Origin: Prunella strophiata
Lineage: Eukaryota; Chordata; Aves; Passeriformes; Prunellidae
Direction of reading: 5' to 3'
Length of the DNA: 64,000 nt
NCBI GenBank assembly: GCA_036583965.1
Contig: JAZBQD010000014.1
Span: 37,310,990-37,374,989 of the forward strand
Shown: positions 1 through 10,062 of the stretch, piece by piece
Numbering within the stretch: position 1 is the first letter of the stretch
Layout of the letters: each line of letters begins with the position of its first letter
Made by a program: the position numbers and the translations under genes
Notes under the pieces: model-generated
What the model was told of the DNA's origin: nothing
The model's database searches: none
What the model saw: only the letters and a program-made list of their open reading frames with translations

Positions 1-503
1 CATACACCAAACTGGAAGTTTTCAGCACTTCATTAGCATCAAGAGAGGTGATCTTTCACCTGTGTGATAAATGACCATAATACCCAATCCTACCATGTCT
101 AGTCTGTAAACATCCATTTCATTACATAAATTGCACATATTTCTATTAGTATTATGGAGGATACTGGGTCAGATTCAGCAGTTTTTCTTAAAGCAATCTA
201 AGAAACAGGTTTTCTGTAACTATGCTACTTTAAAAAGGCACAATCCTCTTACACTTATGATTATTATATCCCATATATTCACCTGCCAACATTTGAAGAA
301 ACTCAAAAATGATGATAAGGCCTAGACTGGTAGAAAACTAAAGGTAATCAAATCTTTACATTATATGCTATGTAGTTTCTAAAGCTGGAGGATGAGAAGT
401 TATTTTACATAAATGTTTTATTATATCCTACTTGAATAGATGAAATTTCCACTGCAACATGATTTTTTGACCATTTTCTGTGTCCTGGCATTTACAGGAC
501 TGG

Positions 504-534
<31 letters not shown>

Positions 535-992
535 TTTCCTCTCTGCAAATGCTGGAAGTGTGCACACATTTCAGGAAAACTTGTGCAAATATCTCAAATG
601 TCAAGAATGGAATCTGAACACTACCCCATTGTGTTACAGCTCTTGTTTTATCTCAAGGAAAAGCACAGTATGTGGACATCTCAAGGAATCTGCATCTTAT
701 TGGATAGGCACAACAGGACTTAGAAGAGGACTGCTGACTGTCATAACCACACTGCCACCAATACAGACACTGGCTCTCAAATCTTGCCTGGTTCCTCTTG
801 GAACAAGGGTTTTTCTGCAGAGATCTGACAAAGAGTTTGCTATAAGGAGGGAACGAGCTGTTACACATCACTGGAAGCATGACACAGGAGTCAGACTGTG
901 TGGCAGCCAGGATATGGGGGCCAGCCATAGTTATGTTTGGAGGACAAAGGGAGCAAAATTGATTTTTTAGGAAAAGATCTGTTTGCTACCAT
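1..992. other. intergenic DNA upstream of PTPRR, no gene seen
   Basis: AT-rich unique-looking sequence with a pure T tract of 20 at 518-537, preceded by a short T/C-rich stretch. The open frames here (for example 440-970) run through the T tract, have no recognisable protein family and are best read as chance. I see no promoter, splice-site pair or RNA gene. Confidence 0.6.
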
Positions 993-1965
993 CCTGCTAC
1001 CATGGGCAGAGACACCTTCAACTAGGTTGTTCAGAGCCTCATCCAAACTGGCCTGGAACATCTCCAAGAATGGAGCCACAACTTCTCTGGGCAACCTGTT
1101 CCAGTGCCTCACTATACAGACAGCAAACTTCTTCATATCTAACCTAAACCTATTTTTTTTTCAGTCTGAAGCCATTCCCCCTTGTTCTATCACTGCTTGC
1201 CCCAGTAAAAAGTCCCTCTTTGGCTCTCTTGTAGCCCCTGTTAGGTACTAAAAGGTTGCTCTAAAGTCTCCCTGGACCCTTCTTGAGGCTTGAACAACCT
1301 TAGGTCTCTCAACATGTGCTCATTGAAGAGGTGCTCCAGCCTCATGAGCATCTGTGTAGTCTTCCTCTGGACTTGCTCCTACTGATCCATATTCTCCTGA
1401 GCAGGATACAGTACTCCAGGTGGAGGTCTCACAATGCTGGAGTCTTACCAGAGCAGAGTAGAGGGGAAGAATCATCTCCCCTGACCTGATGACCACAATT
1501 CTCTTGATGCAGCCCAGGATATGGCTGGCTTCCTGGGCTGCACTGGGCTTCTTGTCAACAGCACCTTCAAGTCATTCACCTCAGGGTCACTGTCAATCCA
1601 TTTTCTACCCAGCCACTATTTATGCTTGGAATTGCCCTGATCCAGGTGCAGTGCTTTGCACTTGTTGAACTTCACAAGGTTTGCACAGTCCCATAGGCTC
1701 TCAACCTTGTCAAGGTCCCTCTGGATGGCATCCCATCCCATCCCTCCAGCATGGTGACCACACCAGCTCAGTGTTGCCACAACCTTGCTGAAGGTGCACT
1801 CAATCCCACTGTCCATGTCACCACTGGTGATGTCAAACAGCACAAATTCCTGGTACCAAACCATCAGGAATGCCACTTGTCACTGATCTCCATTTGAACA
1901 TTGAACCATTGACACAGCTCCTTGAGTTGACAATCCAGACAATTTTTTATCCACTTGACATACAT
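993..1965 (-). repeat. CR1 LINE fragment, antisense to the window
   Basis: About 970 bp matching the 3' part of avian CR1 read on the minus strand. Landmarks recalled from the family are the stretch around 1001-1012 (cctgctatgggcaggga-like), 'cttctctgggcaacctgttcc' near 1081, the 'cagtactccaggtggaggtctcac' stretch near 1410-1434 and the 'ccaggtgcagtgctttgcacttg' stretch near 1641-1663. The last part (about 1890-1965) resembles the CR1 ORF2 C-terminal coding part, so this copy includes decayed reverse-transcriptase-ORF sequence plus 3' UTR. It lacks the terminal 3' octamer repeats, so the 3' end is missing or eroded. The frames across it are broken. No function is expected. Confidence 0.85.
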
Positions 1966-2109
1966 ATTTTAAATTACCTACCAGGATATTGATTTACTAA
2001 TTAAATTTCAATATTAATGGGAACTGAGAACATTAGAGAGACTTATTTTTTTATATTCATAGGACTATGAGATCTATGTAATTATTATTTTTGACAAGGT
2101 TGTGTTTTA

Positions 2110-2550
2110 GGAATGGCACTCTCCAATTTCATACTCCCACTAAAAAAAACACCACAAGCTGCTCCCCTCCCCTCCCTCCAGTGGGAGACGAAAGGCAGAG
2201 ATTATGTGTTGAGATATGAACAATTTAATGGAAACAGCCGTGAGATAGGAAAACAAACAGTAACAGCAACAATACTAATAACAAAAGGTGTACAAAGAGA
2301 GGGTGATTTCCATGCCCACATGCTCGCCAGGCCCAGAACAATGAAACACAATGGCAGACGTGGCCTCTGTACACCACACTTTTCCCTGACTGCAAGCCAC
2401 ACACTTCTTGGAAGCTAGAGTCCCTAATTTCTGTTCCCCAGCAATGACATGAAGTGGTATAACTACCTAGATGGACCCACACAGCTCCAGGCTTCACTTC
2501 TTCAGAGCAACTGTGGACAACTCTGGCTGAAACCAAGATGGATAACTACC
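2110..2550 (-). mobile_element. probable antisense ERV LTR remnant
   Basis: On the minus strand this block reads like the 3' half of a passerine ERV LTR: a T/G-rich run (gttattagtattgttgctgt-like), then a 'ctatctcacggctgtttcc' segment, then ATTAAA (a polyadenylation-signal variant) close to a 'gttcatatctcaac' segment and a G/A-rich end (gggagggga). The classification rests on recalled resemblance. I could not fix the exact ends or find a target duplication, so the boundaries are approximate. A repeat-library search would settle family and ends. Confidence 0.45.
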
Positions 2551-5500
2551 CAAAAACCAGGTTTTTATAGAAGCACTTTTCAGATTTTGTAAGACTTAAA
2601 GTTTTTATCCATTGATCATCTATAACCCTACAGGTTAGGTTGTCTGTGATACATTAGACAGATCTGATCAATCCTTAGCTGGAATTGCTAATCCACCTAG
2701 AATCTATCTTTGTTACTTATGTTAAGAAAAGACTTGTTCCCAGTCAGAAGAAGTAGATATTCTCCATATGGTTAGACCACACACAGTGACGCAGTCTTCA
2801 CTAAATCCTTTCCAAAAAAAGATAAATAAAAACAATTAAAATGAAATAGCCATTCCTTTTGTTTGTGCTCTGTTTTTAATTTGTCTTTTCCTCTTTTTAT
2901 CAATTAAAAAGTCATGGTTAATAAGCACAATTATTTTCCTTGTCTTTAATCATTGTGTCCCCCTAGGTGCTGGTGAGGGTGCCCATGTGACTGGGGGAGT
3001 AGGACTGGAGTCCCTGAAGTAGCATTAAGAGAAACAATTACTAAATGTCGGCCTCTTATTTCTATTTCTCCAGATTATAAATTGCAGAGGGGAGTTTAAT
3101 TTACTTCTTGGTTTGAATTAAATTATTTGCTGCTCAGCAAATTGGAACATGTTTTTTTCAACCCACAAAGTATTTGGCATTCTTTTCCAAACGAGAATGT
3201 TTACTTTACTGTCCACAGACCCTCATTCTTCTATTGCCATCTCCTCCTGTTTCCCTGACCACTTTTTGTCTAGTCTCATGTTTTCTTCTTTTGACTGCTG
3301 TACTTCAGTTTTTATTTTTGCAGTCAGACTGAATCAGGTTATTAATGCCTGTTCTGTCTCATGTTACTAATATTTTCCTTTTCACTTATACCTGTTTCAA
3401 TATTTCCTTTTGAGCTTCCCTTTTAAACAGGAATAGGTAGAAAAGGAAGTTCCCTGTATTCCATCCTGACACATAATGACTCCCTGCTGCTAAGAACAGA
3501 AGTTGCAAGGAAGCCTCCCTACTTTTGCAATAAATCATACACTTTTGATCTGGTGGAATGGCTCATAAGCATTCCAGCAACTAGAATGGAATAGTATTCA
3601 GGGCAGATGAAATTTTGAGGGAATTTTGCTTCCAACTCAAATCAAACAGCAGCCACTGCTTCCAGAAGCCCTCAAGAATACCTAGACAAAATTTTGGTTC
3701 TTAAAACTTCATCGAATTTGGATCAACATTTTACAGTAACAACGATAGATACATGGTGACATCAGAATGGTTCTCCCATTCCATTGAGAACTTGGATATA
3801 TTAGATACAGTATCATTTCAATGGGTACCACTTGGCATTACTAGGTAGAGTCAAGTTTGTTGCAATATAATTAGATGAACACTTTAAAAGAAAAATGGAA
3901 AATTTAATATAAAATTTTAAAAAATTATAGGCCTTAGGAGAAACTGGAGAAGAAAAGCACTCTCTAGTGGAGGATGCCAGGAATTCTTAGACACTTAGAA
4001 ATTGCAGATGTTCTGAAATTTTTATTTGTGCTCTCTTACTTAAAGAAGAAATTGTGTTTTATTTCTGAATCATAGCACTTCCAACTCTCAACAAAACTAT
4101 GGGTACTTGGGTATCTAGGCTTTCTAGGAAATTGTCATACAGTCCTCATAATTCATAAAAATATTTCCAAAACTGTAGATTGAAACTTGAATCATGTTGT
4201 GCTATATATAATTATTTAAAAATGTGCACACTAGATTTTTATCTCTTTGCTGATTCCCTTATTGCTCTCTTTAAAAGCACATTTAACTGTAAACATTATT
4301 TAAATATTATATTATACATATTTTATGCGTATTATTGAAGTGAGATATTAATTTATTACAGGATGCTGCTTTCCAGTTTATACTTCTAAAAAAAGCAGGC
4401 AAACCCCTCCCCCACCCCCCCAAATCCCCCAAAAATCCCAAACCAACAAACTACCACCCAAGAAACAGTGTTTTTAATATGAAAATATGTGACTTCATTA
4501 AAGATTAAGGAGTATGCTGCAGGTTCATAAACCCATACTGTTCAGCTTATACCAATTCACTGATGTCAGACTGGTCTTTCTTCCAGAATCATATTAAGCA
4601 ACATAGCTAGCATCTTCCTGATATTATTCATTTACCCATCTTCAGTCCCAGAGGGAAATTGTTTGAAAGAGATTTTAGAACAAATATTATGTGCATTGTT
4701 CTGTAGGCTCATCCTGGATAAAGGAAGGTTGAAAAAATATGCCTTAGACTTGGAATGAAAGTAAATTAGCTTTTGCTCTAAAATGGCTCTTAATCCCTGG
4801 GGAATTTTGTTCCATGATTTTGACGGGTCACCGAAAAAAAGCTGGTTTTAGGCCACCCATGAACTTCAGGGGGTGGTCTGTGTATAAGGAACTGTGTGAG
4901 TAGAAAGGTGAAGATCTGATACTTTAAAACAAATATGAACCTTTTAAAAAATATCCAGAGATAGAATTTATCCAAAGATTTAATCAGGCCCTGCCTGAGA
5001 TGTCTTGGGGTTATCATGTACCTTCTCCCTTAGCAAAGGCACATATAACTTCACTGGACATGAACAGATAACAGAGTCCTACCAATTATCTAAACTTTCC
5101 GGCTAGAGCAATTACTTTGATCTTACAGTTATGGTACGTCATGTGCCTAATAAAAAATTAATCAAATGATACCCTAAAGAAAAATAATTAATGAAAAATT
5201 CTTCTACCCACTGAATCTCTGAACAGTGTTAGGCTGAATATTAATTATACAAGATGTTTACTTGTTATTTGCTGAGGACAACTGCTATGACTCCTATCCC
5301 TTAATGTTCCGTGAATGTCAATTAGATACTGACAGATGAGAGTCTGCCTGTTCATGTTCTTGTCTTCCAGTTGAAGGTGCTGCAGCTTCTGATGCACTGA
5401 AACCTCTCCTCCTGCTGTAAATATATTCTAGAAACATTGTGTGAAAAGCCAATGGGCAACCAAATCAGGCAAATAAAAAATCAGTAAAAACTTCTTGATT

Positions 5501-8500
5501 TAACTGAATGTTAATTCCGTCCAAGAGAGATGACTAGCAGTTTGGTCTTGACCTAGGATGAGAAAGACAACTTTGCACAAAATTGCATTTTCAATTAATA
5601 AGATTTTGACTGATTTCTCTTTTATTTCCTATTTCAAGGAATGCTATGCTTCTTGAAATAGAACATCAAAGTAAACCATCTGAGGCTAGTATTGAAAATA
5701 ATCAAATGCCCAGACTCCCTCATCTTATCTGAACCTGATTTTAACCTAAAGCTGACATCCATGGGTTTGATCAGAGCTGCCCAAGTTTTGATTCACTTAT
5801 CTTTATACAAATTTAGTTATTTCTGCGTTGAGAAGTTTACATTTAGCATATAAATAGTACTGTGCAATTTACTTTAGTTACTGCATCATTTAGAGACATA
5901 CTATGTAGTTATTAGTAACCAAGGGTAACTTGCCTTCCATATTGAAATGTGTATTAGTGAACACATAGGCACATATGTGGGTATTTTACCAGTGTTTCAT
6001 GAGAAAGCCATCTCATATCAAATTAATTTGACATAAAATAACCAACTATACAAATAAATATATTTCAAGAGAGATATTCCTCACCTTGACTAAAGGTCTT
6101 TTAAGGATAATCTGAAACTTCTTTTTAGCTCTTTCTGGCTCTGTTGTAATTTAAAGGATTTTCTCCTTGTAGAATATTGGAGGATGATAACTTTACTACC
6201 CTATGGTAGAAAAAAGCATAAAAGAGAGAAAAACTTGAAATCTGAGAAAATGATGGTATGGTACCTGGCCTGTTCCACGTACTTGCTTTGAATGGGCCTG
6301 GACAGAGAGCCATGGCTAAATCCATTTGCAAGTACTCATGTATTTGTTAGATACTCAGTACTGGTTAGGACTATTCCAGCACCTTACAGGTCTCATTTAG
6401 CACTTAGCTGCTCATGCTGCAGATTAAGAGTTGTCTGCCTTGTGTCTTTAACAGGCAGATTTTAATCAGGTATGCCTGAATCCATTTGATTCTTTCCCAA
6501 TAGCCCCATCAGACAGGACTGAATTGTTTCCATCTGAGCTATAGTCAACATCTTACGTAATTTTTTTTTAAAGTTACATAAAAATTATAATATGGTCTTG
6601 CAAAATTCTGAATAATGGTCTTGAAGTTTCAGTTCTACACACATAGTCACAAATTAGTAGTTCAGAGACTAAAATATCCTTGCATCCTCTCTTCCTCCCT
6701 CCTGCTTGCTATCAAAGTTTTTGTACTCGCAGCTGAGTCAGTCTCGGTTTTGCATGTCTATATTAGAGATTATGCCAAAAATACACTGGAGGGTCTCAGA
6801 CCACTTTAGAAGGCTGTAATCCTATACTGACAGTACTCACTGGGGAATATAATACATTTGCATTGGTGCAATTATGACTTTGCCCACTGGCAATCTCCCA
6901 GGACACATTTCCTGCAGCAGTTACCTTTCAGTACTGTGTAAAAATAAGCACTCTTCCCATCCTGGCAACATCATTTAGTGTGAGACCTAATTGGACATGC
7001 CATGAGCTTTCCTCTGCTGAGATTGCTGTATATTCACACATGCACTCACCAAAAAGTAGTTATTTTTCTGATTTGCATTAATATCTCAAAAGAATCCTTT
7101 GATCTACGCATACAACCTCCTCTTCACCCCTCCTCCTCCTTCTTCACCTGTTTTCATTTATTAAAAAACACTGCTTCAGTTTTTTTGCTGAAGCTTGTCA
7201 AGGGACAAGAGATATGAGGATCCTTATTATTCATGTCAGACAAATGTGTGATTCTCTCTCCTTCAGATATATTCCCTGCTTGATAATCTGTGTATTGCTG
7301 CTTCTTTAACTAAATATCAGTTTTGAATTTGGCTTTCATTGTTTTAGCTTCCTCTTAAAGCAATTTGTCAATGAAAGCCTAGTGCAAAATGACTCCCAGG
7401 CAAGGAAGATGGTCTAGTTGATGTGATAGGAGGAAAACAGCAAGAACTCTAACACTTAGACCAGTTTCTTTTAATTGTAACCAACACCAAGTGTGACTTC
7501 TCAGCAGCATGTTCAACATGTTATATCAGAGATGAAGGTACTATGGAAAAAATGTTGCAAAGAATTGGCCATATCCCACACCATTTACCTAAGTTAGAAT
7601 TATTGGTAATATTCAGCCAAACATTTAATTCAGTTCTACACTTAATACACTTTAACTAAGTAATTCACTAATGATCTCCACTCTATTAATATAGTGGTTT
7701 ACATGTGGAAATAAATTTAAAAATCAGTGAAGCTAGAGAATTCAAACTGATGCAACATGTTTTAGCTTACTTTCTGTGTAACAACTTCCCACTGCATAGT
7801 AATGCTTCATCTTGCATTGACAAGACTGTCTTTTAAAAAGGATGATTGATACAAAATTCAGCAAATTATTTAGTCTAATCTTAGCTTCCCATTGAATTCA
7901 GCTTATGCATGAGTTGGATGTTTTATGTTTATGGAGTTTAAATGTTTTCTTGGATGTGGGCTCAAAACAGTATCTTAAGACATTTCCCCAGTGGAAAATA
8001 ATTTCCTTAACAGGGTAGTAGTGAGTCATCTGGTCTTTGTGCCTTAGGGCTCTGCAAGTGAGGTGAGTAGATATTGCTACAGCACTCAATCATATGAAAC
8101 CACGGCTGCCTCATCTGTAACCACATGGGGACAGATCAATACCATTAGCTTCAGTGAAGTTATCCTTTTGACATATTTGACCCAAAGTCCTTACCTAGAA
8201 CATACAAGGGTGAGGACTGTGGACAAAAAAATACAAAACATCAGAGGATTGAAAGTAAATTTTTCTTTAATCTCTTCCTAGGAGTTGGCTAAATTGTAAT
8301 TGGTATTGTACAACTCACTGAGGGAAGCAAATACAGTCCTCTACTTGTTTTTGCTACATCTGTACCTCTGAGTCCTGGGCATGTAGGAACTGAAGTTGTA
8401 GGGGCACAAGTGTGGTGCACCATACAGCCAAGACTTATTTCTTTCACTGCTTTTAGCTTTCACCTCTTCTAGTCAGGACTAAAAGGATTAAAGTGGAACA

Positions 8501-8689
8501 GGATGTGCTGTAATTTGTATATACCCACAGCAAATTATCATCACAGCAGGGGAAGCAGCAGAAACCTCATGGCTTAGCAGGACATCTGAAGCACAATACT
8601 TACAAAAGATATGACTGAAATGACAGGGCTAAAATATCACTCCTTGTTGAAAAATCCCCATGATCATATTAATTCCCCGTTTCTGGCAG
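2551..8689. other. intergenic DNA, no gene recognised
   Basis: About 6 kb of AT-rich sequence without a supported exon, RNA gene or intact mobile element. A C-rich patch lies at about 4406-4442. Short open frames (for example 4790-5017 minus and 7002-7217 plus) show no protein-family features. By the human gene order (TSPAN8, then PTPRR, then PTPRB along 12q15) the next upstream gene would be TSPAN8, but nothing from it is visible here. Confidence 0.5.
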
Positions 8690-9040
8690 AGCTCATGACT
8701 GAGTGCTGTCTTCCAACCCAAGCCTTTTCTCACTTACATCTCTGTCAAGCGAACGACCTGCCTGCCTATACGTGGTGAACAGCCGTGTGGGGGCTGGCAA
8801 AGGAAGCTCGTTTGCATATGTACAGTCACACATGCAATTGCATCCAGATATCAGGGCCTGCGCAGCCCTTCCCATCTCCGTATAAAGAAAATTTCTACAC
8901 AAGGGCTCATTCAAAGCCAGTTAGAGCCAAGCAAGCTCTGTCAATTTCCTTCGCTATTTTTTACGTTGAGCACATCACTTCAGTTGCAGACCTGACCATG
9001 CATGTACATTGCTTGCCATATCCAGTAATAAGACTCCTGT
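8690..9040. promoter_or_regulatory. CpG-richer block 1 kb upstream of the CpG island, candidate distal regulatory element
   Basis: This block is richer in CpG and less repetitive than its surroundings. It holds an octamer-like ATTTGCAT-type core (tttgcatatg, near 8811-8820), a TGCGCA core near 8859-8865 and a TATAAA at 8881-8886. It carries no repeat signature and no convincing reading frame. It is a candidate enhancer or alternative promoter for PTPRR only by composition and position. Confidence 0.25.
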
Positions 9041-9726
9041 AGATGGATCACTTGCTGGGTGACATATCTGCCACTAGCTCTCATGGTTGCTCTCCAGAAA
9101 ATCTTTTGATCAATTAAACTCAGCTTTAGAAAATTACCTTTTTCTAGGTAATTCAGGGCTGCTTCATGTTTGGCTTCTTAGCATTGCTCTCTGATACCCG
9201 TGTAATCAAATTCCCGAAGTGTCTCTTGAGTAGGTGTTGCATCAGCCTGGTCTCAACCACTGCTGGGAGTTCAGTGGTTATTTCTTTATTTACGTATCAG
9301 CCGTGATTTTTCACAATGCAGTTTCTGCAAACTGCTTATTTTACAACACGTGTATCACAACACACTGAAGAGGAGGATTACCTGTACCTCAAGCATAAAC
9401 CCACACATCGTCGAAGCCCTCCCAGACATGCCCAAACTCCTGAGATCGCCTCCTGGGCGCTGCAAGATTGGAGAGATGCAATCCCCCCCGTTCCGCTGCA
9501 GCAGGAGCCCCGAATACTGCTCCAGCTGAAGCCGAGGAGGAAATCACCCCCCGCCACCCATTCTCGCCTCCTCCCCGAACATGCCACCGGGACTGATATC
9601 TCTCTTTTTGCATCTCCCTTGCAGCTCCCCGCGGCGATTGCGCGCCCCATGCCGCCGCCGCGCTCGCCCCTCGCCTCACCCCGCAGCAGGAGCCGGGGCA
9701 GGTGAGGGCGGCCGCCCGCGCGGCCC

Positions 9727-9738
9727 TGCGCATGCGCA
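9727..9738. promoter_or_regulatory. NRF1 binding palindrome
   Basis: TGCGCATGCGCA is a perfect 12-bp palindrome matching the NRF1 consensus. It lies 130-141 bp upstream of the PTPRR start codon inside the CpG island. NRF1 sites commonly lie close to start sites of TATA-less promoters, so transcription probably begins within the next 100 bp or so. Confidence 0.75.
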
Positions 9739-9764
9739 GCGCGCTCCCAGGCATGCTCACTGCC

Positions 9765-9777
9765 GGGGGCGGGGGGA
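9765..9777 (+). promoter_or_regulatory. GC box (Sp/KLF-type)
   Basis: GGGGGCGGGGGGA is a strong GGGCGG-containing GC box about 90-100 bp before the start codon and about 30 bp after the NRF1 palindrome. Spacing and composition fit a core CpG-island promoter. Confidence 0.6.
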
Positions 9778-9813
9778 GCGGTGTGCGGTGTGCGGCGCTG
9801 CCCGGCTGCCCTC

Positions 9814-9840
9814 GGCTCCGCTCGGCTCCGCTCGGCTCCC
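9814..9840 (+). repeat. tandem ctcggctccg repeat in the 5' leader
   Basis: A 10-bp unit, CTCGGCTCCG, occurs nearly three times in a row in the presumed 5' UTR. It is pyrimidine/CpG-rich and likely a small slippage-made tandem repeat. Confidence 0.6.
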
Positions 9841-9867
9841 CGCGCCCGCCTGCCCTCGGCTCGCACC

Positions 9868-9931
9868 ATGCGGCGGCGGGCGGCCGCCTGCCTCCGGGCG
9901 CTCTGCCTCCTGCTCCACCTCCGCGCCGCAG
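9868..9931 (+). CDS. PTPRR: PTPRR coding exon 1: signal peptide
   Basis: First coding exon of receptor-type tyrosine phosphatase R, long (PTPBR7/alpha) form. It starts at ATG 9868, which has A at -3, and encodes 21 full codons plus the first base of codon 22. The peptide is a textbook signal sequence: an n-region of three Arg after Met, a hydrophobic core (CLRALCLLLHL), then small residues RAAG. The start fits my recollection of the human protein, which also opens MRR..., carries ALCLLL and ends its leader with AAGCFSG. The exon ends at CAG|GTGAGC, a consensus donor, in phase 1, and this joins exon 2 in frame to give ...RAAGCFSG. The likely cleavage region is AAG/CF. An out-of-frame ATG at 9753 overlaps this start and would matter only if transcription begins upstream of it. 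Confidence 0.93.
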
Positions 9932-10022
9932 GTGAGCGGGGGCGGCCGCGGCCGGACGGCGGGGCGGGCGGGACGGCGGTGGGGACCCGCTTGCGCCCGG
10001 CGGCGCACCTGTTGTGGCGGGA

Positions 10023-10062
10023 GGCGGCGGCCGCCCGGGTCCGGCGGCGGCCGCCCGGGTGC
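10023..10062 (+). repeat. 20-bp GC-rich tandem duplication in the start of intron 1
   Basis: Two adjacent 20-bp units, each beginning GGCGGCGGCCGCCCGGGT, differ only at the last two bases (CC versus GC). Each contains a NotI-like GCGGCCGC palindrome and a CCCGGG. The duplication lies in the CpG island about 90 bp downstream of the exon 1 donor. Confidence 0.8.

Noticed and set aside
440..970. 176-codon frame through a T tract
   Set aside because: It includes a poly-Phe stretch from the T run and has no family features; it also overlaps a minus-strand frame, so it is most likely chance.
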